Shown here one piece after another: positions 1 to 6,823 of a stretch of 6,823 nucleotides of DNA. The notes beneath the pieces were generated by a model. The model saw nothing but the letters and a program-made list of their open reading frames with translations. It ran no database searches and was not told where the DNA came from. Origin of the DNA: an uncultured bacterium. Its GTDB lineage: Bacteria > Actinomycetota > UBA4738 > HRBIN12. The DNA lies in NCBI GenBank assembly GCA_937881155.1, contig CALGFI010000105.1, forward strand, positions 1-6,823, written 5' to 3'. Every line of letters begins with the position of its first letter. Positions within the stretch are counted from its first letter, which is position 1. The position numbers and the translations under genes are program-made.

Positions 1-184
1 ACGTGGGAGGTCCTGGCGATCGTCAGGCATTCGTAGCGCCGGGCGGGGTGCTCCCTGGCCTGCTCGCGACAACCGGTTCCCGTCTGGCGACGGCGTGTAG
101 GACCCGACACGTGATGCGTCCGAGGAAGATGCAGGTGAGCGGCGCCCCGATCTGACCGTCACGCTCGAGGAGGTAGCACTTCTG

Positions 185-273
185 TGGTGTCGGAGGGGGG
201 ATTTGAACCCCCACGGGCTATGCGCCCACTAGGCCCTCAACCTAGCGCGTCTACCTAGTTCCGCCACTCCGAC
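185..273 (-). tRNA. tRNA-Leu, anticodon GAG, with encoded CCA
   Basis: Decodes leucine CUC/CUU codons. On the minus strand the 7-bp acceptor stem GTCGGAG (273-267) pairs perfectly with CTCCGAC (195-189), followed by discriminator A at 188 and an encoded CCA at 187-185. The D arm uses GCG/CGC with a GG-containing loop. The anticodon stem CTAGG/CCTAG (245-241 and 233-229) encloses loop TTGAGGG, placing anticodon GAG at 238-236. A long variable arm (GGGC/GCCC) marks a class II tRNA, as expected for leucine. The T stem GGGGG/CCCCC encloses TTCAAAT. All stems are intact, so it looks functional. It lies 43 bases after the secG stop and may be co-transcribed with it or use a weak promoter in the gap. 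No clear intrinsic terminator follows in 184-1. Confidence 0.97.
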
Positions 274-285
274 GAATGAACGTCG

Positions 286-291
286 ATACTA
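286..291 (-). promoter_or_regulatory. possible -10 element for tRNA-Leu
   Basis: The minus strand reads TAGTAT here, matching the TAnnnT form of a housekeeping -10 box. It would place a transcription start about six bases before the tRNA 5' end. No recognisable -35 hexamer (TTGACA-like) is found 16-18 bases upstream; the sequence there, TCCGAG, is a poor match. The call rests on the -10 and its position alone, and read-through from secG is an equally good explanation for tRNA expression. Confidence 0.22.
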
Positions 292-306
292 CCAACGGCG
301 CGTTGG
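292..306 (-). other. small inverted repeat between secG and tRNA-Leu
   Basis: On the minus strand CCAACG, a three-base spacer CGC, and CGTTGG form a perfect 6-bp inverted repeat ten bases after the secG stop codon. As RNA it would be a short stem-loop with a 3-base loop. No T-rich tract follows, so it is not a standard intrinsic terminator. It could be an mRNA 3'-end or processing structure separating secG from the tRNA, or a chance repeat. Confidence 0.3.
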
Positions 307-316
307 CCCTCGGACC

Positions 317-550
317 TTACTTCCACTGCCAGGACAGCCAGAACGTGCTCAGGCCGAAGATCAGACCGGTGGCGACGGTGATCCGGTCCAGCCGGCGCTC
401 GAGCGACGTGCCGCCCGACAGGCTCGACGACCCGCCGAACATGTCCGACAGCCCGCTCCCCTTCCCCGAGTGCAGCAGGATGAACACGATGAGGAACAGG
501 CTCGACAGGATGTTCAGCACGAGGGCGACGACGTCCAGCACGGCCAACAA
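317..550 (-). CDS. secG: SecG, preprotein translocase subunit
   Basis: Small membrane subunit of the SecYEG channel that assists SecA-driven protein export. The 77-residue product has two membrane segments (about residues 4-26 and 56-75). Between them lies the conserved cytoplasmic stretch LLHSGKGSGLSDMFGG (residues 25-40), which is the best evidence for the call and is typical of actinobacterial SecG; the length is normal for the family. The start is uncertain: TTG at 550 follows an in-frame stop upstream, but no clear ribosome-binding site is visible. TTG at 547 or GTG at 541 (giving 74 residues) are alternatives that keep the first membrane helix. It begins 27 bases after the dppF stop and is in the same frame. 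In many actinobacteria secG sits after gap-pgk-tpiA instead, so this placement is notable. Confidence 0.93.
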   Translation of the reverse strand: MLAVLDVVALVLNILSSLFLIVFILLHSGKGSGLSDMFGGSSSLSGGTSLERRLDRITVATGLIFGLSTFWLSWQWK

Positions 551-577
551 GTCTACCGGCAGTCGCGGCCGGCGCCG

Positions 578-1662
578 TCACGACGCTTCGATCACTGCCC
601 GGTCCGCGAGCGGGAAGTGACACGCCGCCACCTGCCCGGGGTGGTGCGGCGCGAGGGCCGGCTCTTCCTCACGGCACTGGGGATGCGGCTGGTCCGAGTA
701 CCCGGCCTCCGCAGCCACCTCGCGGCTCCGCGGGCACCTCGGGTGGAATCGGCAGCCCGACGGCGGGTCGATCGGGCTCGGCACATCGCCTTCGAGCACG
801 ATCCGCTTCTTGTGCGCCGACAGATCCGGGTCCGGGATGGGGACGGCCGAGAGAAGCGCACCCGTATAGGGGTGCTTCGGGTCCCGGTACAGCGTCGAAC
901 CGCCGGCGATCTCCACGACCTTGCCGAGGTACATCACCGCGACGCGGTCCGAGACGTGCTTCACGACCGACAGGTCGTGCGCGATGAAGATGTACGTCAG
1001 ACCGAAGTCCGACTGCAGGCGTTCGAGCAGGTTGATGATCTGGGCCTGGATCGAGACGTCGAGCGCCGAGACCGGCTCGTCGCACACGATCAGCCTCGGT
1101 CGGAGAGCGAGTGCCCGCGCGACGCCGATCCGTTGTCGCTGTCCGCCGGAGAACTCGTGCGGATACCGGTTGTAGTGCTCAGGGTTCAGCCCGACGAGCT
1201 CCATCAGCTCTTGAACGTTGGCCTTGATCTTGCCTTTCGGCACCGAGCCGTGGATGCGGAACGGATCCGCGATGATCGAGCCGACCGTCTTTCGCGGGTT
1301 CAGCGATGCGTACGGGTCCTGGAACACCATCTGGATCTGCCGGCGAAGCGGCCGCATCTTTCGGCGACTGAAGTTCGTGTAGTCATCGCCGTCGAAGAAC
1401 AACCGCCCCTCGGTCACGTCGTAGACCTTGAGGATGAGCCTGGCGAGCGTCGACTTGCCGCAGCCGGTCTCTCCGACCAGGCCGAGCGTCTCGCCCGGAT
1501 AGACGTCGAGGTCGATGCCGTCGACCGCGTGCACCTGTCCGATCTTCTTCTGGAAGATCACGCCTCTCGTGATCGGGAAGTGCTTCTTCACGCCCTCGAT
1601 CCGAAGGAGCGGTGTGCGCGGAGGCCTGCCGTCCGCCGTCGCGGGGGTCCGGTCGAGGAGCG

Positions 1663-1666
<4 letters not shown>
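578..1666 (-). CDS. dppF: Peptide ABC importer ATPase, DppF/OppF type
   Basis: One of two cytoplasmic nucleotide-binding subunits powering the importer, 362 residues. It contains Walker A GETGCGKS (65-72, Lys71), Q-loop VFQDPYASLNP (Gln116), signature SGGQRQR (173-179), Walker B LIVCDEP (Asp196, catalytic Glu197), D-loop SALD (200-203) and switch His230. The long segment before Walker A (about 30-50) and the C-terminal SPIDPPSGCRFHPRCP region (297-312) are characteristic of the Opp/Dpp F subunit. Cys305, Cys311, Cys331 and Cys349 match the four C-terminal cysteines of the family; here the second and third are separated by about 13 more residues than in the D subunit. The ATG at 1666 overlaps the DppD stop as ATGA, which fixes the start; the upstream open frame is only a shadow of DppD. 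The substrate cannot be told from the ATPase. The gene symbol follows family type. Confidence 0.95.
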
Positions 1667-2699
<1,033 letters not shown>

Positions 2700-2703
<4 letters not shown>

Positions 2704-3665
2704 GCGTACTTGATCCGGGGATCCAGGAACGCGTAGAGGACGTCGACGATGAGGCTCATGATCGCCACGCCGAGCCCCGCGAGCACGACGACGGCGAGGA
2801 TCACCGACAGGTCGCCGTTCCCGGTCGCTCGAACGACGTACGTCCCCAGACCGGGGAGGTTGAAGACCGTCTCGGTGATGATCGCGCCCCCGAGGAGTTG
2901 TCCGAAGTCGACGCCGAACAGGGACACGACCGGCGTGAGGCTCGAGCGGAGCGCGTGCTTGAACACGACCTTGCGTTCGGAAAGGCCCTTCGCGCGCGCC
3001 GTTCGGATGTAGTCCTCGCTGAGCGTCTCGAGGAGGTTGCTCCGCACCATGCGCGCGTAGAACGCCGCGAACAGCAGCGCCAGCACGGACCAGGGAAGGA
3101 TCATGTGGAGGAACCACTGGGACGGGTCCTCCGTGATGGGAACGAACCCGGTGCCCGGCAGGATCTCGAGCTGCTGCCAAAACACCCACAGCCCCATCAG
3201 GCCGAGCCAGAACACCGGCGCCGAGACGCCGAGCAGCGCGAACCCCATCGCCAACCTGTCGGCCACCTTGCCCCGGTTCAGTGCCGAGATGATCCCGATG
3301 ACCACGCCGACGACGAGCCACAGCACGGCGGCCCCCGCGGCGAGCTGGAACGTGACCAGCACCCGTTCGAACAGCACCGGCTTGATCGGCGACCGAGTGA
3401 GGAACGAGAACCCGAACCCCGGCCAGCCGTACTCGTCGCCGAGGAACAGCCGGCGCAGGAACAGCAGATACTGCATGTAGGCGGGCTCGTCGAGCCCCAG
3501 TGACTCGCGAACCTGGGCGATGAGACGCGGCGTCGGCGCGCGGCCCGCGAACAGGATCGCCGGATCGGTCGGCGGCATGACGAAGAAGATGACGAACGTG
3601 AACAGCGTGATCAGGACGAGCAGCAACAGGACCCAGAGCAGCCGGCGGACCAAGTACCTACCCAT
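2700..3665 (-). CDS. dppB: Peptide ABC importer permease, DppB type
   Basis: Inner-membrane channel subunit, 321 residues, normal for the family. The N-terminus MGRYLVRRLLW followed by a helix (about 9-29) is the classic DppB/OppB opening. Further membrane segments lie near 105-128, 137-160, 186-205, 243-270 and 287-314. The EAA-type coupling loop that docks on the ATPases is at about 219-251 (DYIRTARAKGLSERKVVFKHALR). The protein ends in the family-typical LDPRIKYA. The LGLDEPAYMQYLLFL stretch (56-70) is also conserved. Start ATG at 3665 has a good ribosome-binding site, GAGGG at 3676-3672 with a 6-base spacer, so translation starts independently of the binding-protein gene. It is the only gene of the importer not coupled by overlap to the one before it; its stop overlaps dppD. 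Confidence 0.95.
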
Positions 3666-3733
3666 GCCGGTCCCTCGTCATCACGCAGCGTGGAGCGATG
3701 AACGTCGTCGTGGCGTCGATCTTATGAGGTGAC

Positions 3734-3789
3734 GCGGGAGAGCCGCCGCCCCGGACGGGACGGCGGCTTCCTGCGATCGCTTCTCCCGC
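3734..3789 (-). promoter_or_regulatory. two-part stem-loop after the binding-protein gene
   Basis: Starting with the base after the lipoprotein stop codon, the transcript can form an outer 7-bp stem, GCGGGAG (3789-3783) with CTCCCGC (3740-3734). Inside it is a hairpin of 12 pairs: AGCCGCCGTCCC (3768-3757), loop GTCC, and GGGGCGGCGGCT (3752-3741), with one G-U pair. The 14 bases between outer and inner 5' arms include the palindrome GCGATCGC (3780-3773). No T tract follows (CTCCCGCGTCACC), so it is unlikely to be a full rho-independent terminator. In importer operons a hairpin placed between the binding-protein gene and the permease genes commonly protects the upstream mRNA or reduces read-through, giving more binding protein. 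That role is inferred here; the base pairing is seen directly. Confidence 0.6.
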
Positions 3790-5688
3790 CTAGACCTGGG
3801 CAGACTCGTCGACGGCCACCTTGGAGAAGGCCGTCGTGCCCGCGAACTGATCGAACTCCCAGGCTGTGACCGCCGGACCGGTCGTGGTGAGAACCTCGGG
3901 CCACAGGTACGGGACCCAAGGCACGACGTCCTCCATCAGCTTCTGGTCCAGGGCGACCCAGCACTCGTTCGTCGCATCGATGTCACCCTCGAGGGCGACC
4001 TGCTTGCAGTTGTCGATGTCCGCGTCGACGCTGGGAACCTCGACGAAGTCGATGCCGCACTCCTCGGCTTTCTCTTCGGTCAGGCCGACGAGCGAGTAGT
4101 TGAAGCCGCCCTCGCACGCGATCCCGCGGCCGTCGAACAGGAAGCCGACGAACGAAGATGAGTCCGGGAAGTCCTTGCCCCATCCCGGGTTCATCCCGAT
4201 CGGGGTCTCGTTCGAGACGGTCTGGATGATCGTGTAGTGGTCCTCGGCCTCGCGGACGTCCACCTCGATGCCGATCTGGGCCAGGGACTCGACCACTACC
4301 GGCTCCGACTCGGTCCACGGGGAGGTGTTCCGGTTGACCATCAGCACCCCCGAGCACTCCGGGGCATCGCACAGGCCGTCACCGTCCGTGTCGTAGGCGG
4401 ACTCGCGCATCATCTCCATAGCGGCGTCCAGGTCACCCGCGTGATTCGGGGTCTCGTACGGGTCGTACTCCTCGCCGGTGGGACTTCCGCCGGTCAGGTT
4501 CGGCGGCTGGATGTGTGTGGCGATGTTGCCGCTCACGGGTCCGCCCCACGCCTGGAGGATCGCCGCCTTGTCCATCACCAGGTTCACCGCTTTTCGGACG
4601 TTTATGTCGTCGAACGGCGGCGTAGTGAGGTTCATCGTGATGTACCAGGTCCGGTCGTCGTTCCCCGCCCTGAGCATGGGCTCGAGCTCAGGGTCCGTGG
4701 AGTACCGCTGGAGCACGTCCGCAGGAGGGTTCCCCGATCCTACGTGCCCGTCCAGCTCGCCGCGCTCGATCTTGTCGAAGATGTCGGCCAGGTTGGTGTT
4801 CAGGTCGATCCGGATCTCGTCCACGTAGTTGGCGCGGACCGCCGGGTCGTCCGTCGCCGGGTCGTAGTCGGGGTTGCGCACGAAGTACGAGTGGTCCTCC
4901 GGGTCGAACCCGGAGATCGGGCCCGAGCCGGTCAGCGCGTCGCAGCTCGACGCGTCCAGTTGGTCGGTCCCCTCGTACATGTATGGACCCGACGAGATCA
5001 CGAAACGGCCGTACTCACCGGCCTCCGAGAAGCAGCCGGCGACCTCCTCCGGGATCGGCCCGGTGGCCGGCATCGACATCAGGAACTCGAACTCCGGCGC
5101 GATCCTCGTCAGGTGGAAGACGATCGTCTTGTCGTCCGGGGTCTCGATCCCGGGGATCCCGCCGGGCCCAGGGTCCTTCCCGGCCTCGAACCCGTCGATG
5201 AGGCCGTAGTAGTAGAACCCGTACTGCGCCACGAGCGACTCGGTCGCGATCCGGCGGAACGCGAACTCCACGTCGGCCGAGGTGATCTCACGGCTGAGAG
5301 GCGGCCCAAACATGATGCCGTCCTTCAGGTGGAAGGTGTACGTCAGGCCGTCGGCACTGACCTCCGGAAAGTCCTCTGCCAGGTCGGGCGTGAGGGAGTT
5401 CCCGTTCTCGCCGCTCGTGTGGAAGTAGGTCAGCAGCGTCCGGTCCAGCATGTTGGTCAGGATGCCGAACGACAGGCCGAGATACTCGCCCGTCGGGTCC
5501 CCGCCGCTGGTGTAGGCAATGCCGTCGGTCTCGATGCGATAGACGCCGCCCGTCTGGATCTCGCCGGTCGCACCGTCTGGGCCCGTCTGGCCGGCACCTC
5601 CCTCGTCGTCGTCGCCACCACATGCGACAGCGACCATCGCGACGACCACGAACAACGCGATCGCCGGAAGCATTCGTCCTCTTCTCAC
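3790..5688 (-). CDS. Peptide-type ABC importer substrate-binding lipoprotein (SBP family 5)
   Basis: Extracytoplasmic receptor that captures the solute, 632 residues. It has a lipoprotein signal: basic start with Arg2, Arg3 and Arg5, hydrophobic run 6-22, and lipobox AVAC with lipidated Cys23 (Ala rather than Leu at -3). A Gly/Asp-rich linker (about 24-48) follows. Family-5 hallmarks include LTPDLAEDFPEVSADGLTYTFHLKDGIMF (99-127), ITSADVEFAFRRI (135-147), NVRKAVNLVMDKAAI (363-377) and GWGKDFPDSSSF (502-513). Residues 433-441 form a DxDxDG loop. Eight cysteines lie in the mature domain. The GTG start at 5688 overlaps the permease stop as GTGA, has a strong Shine-Dalgarno, and keeps the basic residues; an in-frame ATG at 5673 would lose them. 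Peptides are the default guess, but family 5 also binds nickel, sugars and other solutes. Confidence 0.92.
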   Translation of the reverse strand: MRRGRMLPAIALFVVVAMVAVACGGDDDEGGAGQTGPDGATGEIQTGGVYRIETDGIAYTSGGDPTGEYLGLSFGILTNMLDRTLLTYFHTSGENGNSLTPDLAEDFPEVSADGLTYTFHLKDGIMFGPPLSREITSADVEFAFRRIATESLVAQYGFYYYGLIDGFEAGKDPGPGGIPGIETPDDKTIVFHLTRIAPEFEFLMSMPATGPIPEEVAGCFSEAGEYGRFVISSGPYMYEGTDQLDASSCDALTGSGPISGFDPEDHSYFVRNPDYDPATDDPAVRANYVDEIRIDLNTNLADIFDKIERGELDGHVGSGNPPADVLQRYSTDPELEPMLRAGNDDRTWYITMNLTTPPFDDINVRKAVNLVMDKAAILQAWGGPVSGNIATHIQPPNLTGGSPTGEEYDPYETPNHAGDLDAAMEMMRESAYDTDGDGLCDAPECSGVLMVNRNTSPWTESEPVVVESLAQIGIEVDVREAEDHYTIIQTVSNETPIGMNPGWGKDFPDSSSFVGFLFDGRGIACEGGFNYSLVGLTEEKAEECGIDFVEVPSVDADIDNCKQVALEGDIDATNECWVALDQKLMEDVVPWVPYLWPEVLTTTGPAVTAWEFDQFAGTTAFSKVAVDESAQV

Positions 5689-6767
5689 CGCTCCCCCTCC
5701 CCCAGCTCTGTCGAGCCGTCTATGTCGTGTTCTTCAACGGCGGCCGCGTCCGCAACCGGACCGCGGACGTCCGCCTTCTTCAGCTTCGCCGAAAGACGCG
5801 GGTCGAGCGCGTCCCGCAGACCGTCGCCCACCAGGTTGAACGCAAGGGTCGTCAGGACCAGGAACAGTCCGGGGAAGAACATGGCCCACCAGGCGATCTC
5901 GAAGATCGGCGCGGCCTGCGCGATCTGCCGTCCCCATTCGGGAGTTCGCTCGGGGACTCCCAGACCCAGGAACGACAGCGACGACGCGAAGATGATGTTC
6001 GTCGGGATGACCAGGGTCGAAAAGACGATGATCGGCGCGACGAGGTTCGGCAGCACCTCGCGGAACATGGTCGACGCGTTCCCGGCGCCAAGCACCCGGC
6101 TCGCCTGGATATAGTCGCGCTCGCGGATCGAGAGCGTCTGTCCGCGCACGAGCCGTGCGATGTTCGGCCAGCTGAAGAGCGCTATGACGAAGATGACGAC
6201 CGGGACGCCCGGTTTGATCAGGCCGCCGAGGCATCCTTCTTTCGCGCGAGAGCACGTCGACACGATGCCGATGGCGAACAGGAGCAGCGGCATCGAGAGC
6301 ATGACGTCCGTACCGCGCGCGATGGCTGTGTCGACCCAGCCGCGAAAGTAGCCCGCCGTCATACCGAGGACTACGCCGATCGTGACGGCGATAGCCGTGG
6401 CGAACAACGCGATGATGAGCGACGTCCTGATCCCGTAGATCACCCGAATGAACAAGTCCCTCCCCACGCGGTCCCCGCCGAACCAGAATTCCGCGTTCGG
6501 CCCCTTGGGAAGCCCGAACTCGTTCAACATCTCTTCGCGATACAGGTCGTACGGACCGTGATGGACGACGTATCGGGAGATCAGCGGCGCCGTGAGAGCC
6601 AACAGCACCAAGAGCCCGAGGATACCGAGACCGATGAACGCCGCGCGATCGCTTCGGAACCGCATCCAGAAGAGCTGACCCGGAGACTTCCCGACGACGA
6701 CCGGACCGGCCAGCGCCGGGGCCTCCTGGACGGGCCCGGCGCCGACCTCTGCCTGCAGTTGCGACAT
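5685..6767 (-). CDS. dppC: Peptide ABC importer permease, DppC type
   Basis: Partner channel subunit to DppB, 360 residues. It has the OppC-type N-terminal region (about 30-63, including the first helix), then the conserved FGGDRVGRDLFIRVIYGIRTSL stretch in two parts (96-104 and 105-117) found outside the membrane before helix 2. Membrane segments lie near 43-63, 113-139, 153-172, 187-205, 243-268 and 291-313. The EAA coupling loop is at 215-245 (RERDYIQASRVLGAGN followed by FREVLPN), and GDGLRDALDPRL (314-325) is the usual family ending. A 33-residue acidic tail extends beyond it. The loop between helices 3 and 4 contains Cys172 and Cys179, predicted to face outward. Start ATG at 6767 has only a distant GGAG about 13 bases upstream, so initiation strength is unclear. 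It is the first importer gene in the window; its stop overlaps the binding-protein start as GTGA. Confidence 0.94.
   Translation of the reverse strand: MSQLQAEVGAGPVQEAPALAGPVVVGKSPGQLFWMRFRSDRAAFIGLGILGLLVLLALTAPLISRYVVHHGPYDLYREEMLNEFGLPKGPNAEFWFGGDRVGRDLFIRVIYGIRTSLIIALFATAIAVTIGVVLGMTAGYFRGWVDTAIARGTDVMLSMPLLLFAIGIVSTCSRAKEGCLGGLIKPGVPVVIFVIALFSWPNIARLVRGQTLSIRERDYIQASRVLGAGNASTMFREVLPNLVAPIIVFSTLVIPTNIIFASSLSFLGLGVPERTPEWGRQIAQAAPIFEIAWWAMFFPGLFLVLTTLAFNLVGDGLRDALDPRLSAKLKKADVRGPVADAAAVEEHDIDGSTELGEGER
5691..5703 (-). promoter_or_regulatory. ribosome-binding site of the binding-protein gene
   Basis: The minus strand reads GGGGGAGGGGGAG. Its GGAGG core (5700-5696) lies 7 bases before the GTG at 5688, an ideal distance, and supports that GTG over the ATG at 5673. 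The same bases encode the last residues of the upstream permease (Gly-Glu-Gly-Glu), so the coding tail doubles as the initiation signal for the next gene. Confidence 0.7.
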
Positions 6768-6823
6768 TCGCCGATCGCATCTCCGGCGTTGTAGGGAACT
6801 CGGGCATCCTAGCGACGGCGCCG

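Noticed and set aside
12..27. Imperfect 16-bp palindrome (CCTGGCGATCGTCAGG) near the left edge
   Set aside because: One mismatched pair, no loop for an RNA hairpin, no T tract and no adjacent gene in the window. It could be an operator, but there is no supporting context.
1..155. Plus-strand frames open at the left edge (stops at 34-36 and 153-155) that could be the 3' end of a convergent gene
   Set aside because: At most about 50 residues are visible, with no recognisable C-terminal motif in either frame. The region 1-184 is left without a gene call.
23..214. 63-residue minus-strand open frame running from inside the tRNA to the left edge
   Set aside because: Its start lies within the tRNA-Leu and the product resembles nothing I recognise. 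Not supported as a gene.
4237..6114. 625-codon plus-strand open frame opposite the binding-protein gene
   Set aside because: Its length is striking, but the composition is low-complexity Arg/Val/Asp and it mirrors the codon pattern of the real gene; no recognisable domain or ribosome-binding context.
6806..6811. TAGGAT on the minus strand as a -10 box for the importer operon
   Set aside because: The hexamer fits TAnnnT, but the -35 region lies at or beyond the window edge and such hexamers are common by chance.

Overview
The window is G+C-rich (roughly two thirds by eye). It uses GTG and TTG as well as ATG start codons, and all confident genes lie on the minus strand. The SecG protein carries the LLHSGKG-GLSDMFGG signature typical of Actinomycetota, and the codon use and overlapping stop/start junctions fit the same group. 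My best guess is an uncultured or little-studied actinobacterial lineage; nothing here fixes the family or genus.

Reading in the direction of transcription (right to left), positions 6767 to 578 hold a complete oligopeptide/dipeptide-type ABC importer (Opp/Dpp, peptide/nickel family). The order is permease C (6767-5685), substrate-binding lipoprotein (5688-3790), a 124-base gap with a strong two-part stem-loop, permease B (3665-2700), ATPase D (2703-1663) and ATPase F (1666-578). Three of the four junctions are 4-base stop/start overlaps (GTGA, ATGA, ATGA), so this is almost certainly one operon. The only gap follows the binding-protein gene, where an mRNA hairpin could let the binding protein be made in excess over the membrane parts. 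The lipoprotein captures the solute outside the membrane, B and C form the channel, and D and F hydrolyse ATP.

Twenty-seven bases after the last ATPase gene comes secG (550-317), a small subunit of the SecYEG protein-export channel. After another 43 bases comes a complete tRNA-Leu with anticodon GAG and an encoded CCA end (273-185). secG followed by tRNA-Leu(GAG) is also the arrangement in Escherichia coli (secG-leuU).

Positions 1-184 contain no gene I can support. The right edge (6768-6823) is the leader of the first permease gene, so any operon promoter or regulator probably lies beyond the window. I found no mobile element, CRISPR array, phage gene or evidence of a new type of system. The points worth a second look are the gene order, the intergenic stem-loop, the cysteine pattern of the binding protein, the likely iron-sulphur sites of the ATPases (one with a 13-residue insertion), and the secG-tRNA-Leu neighbourhood.
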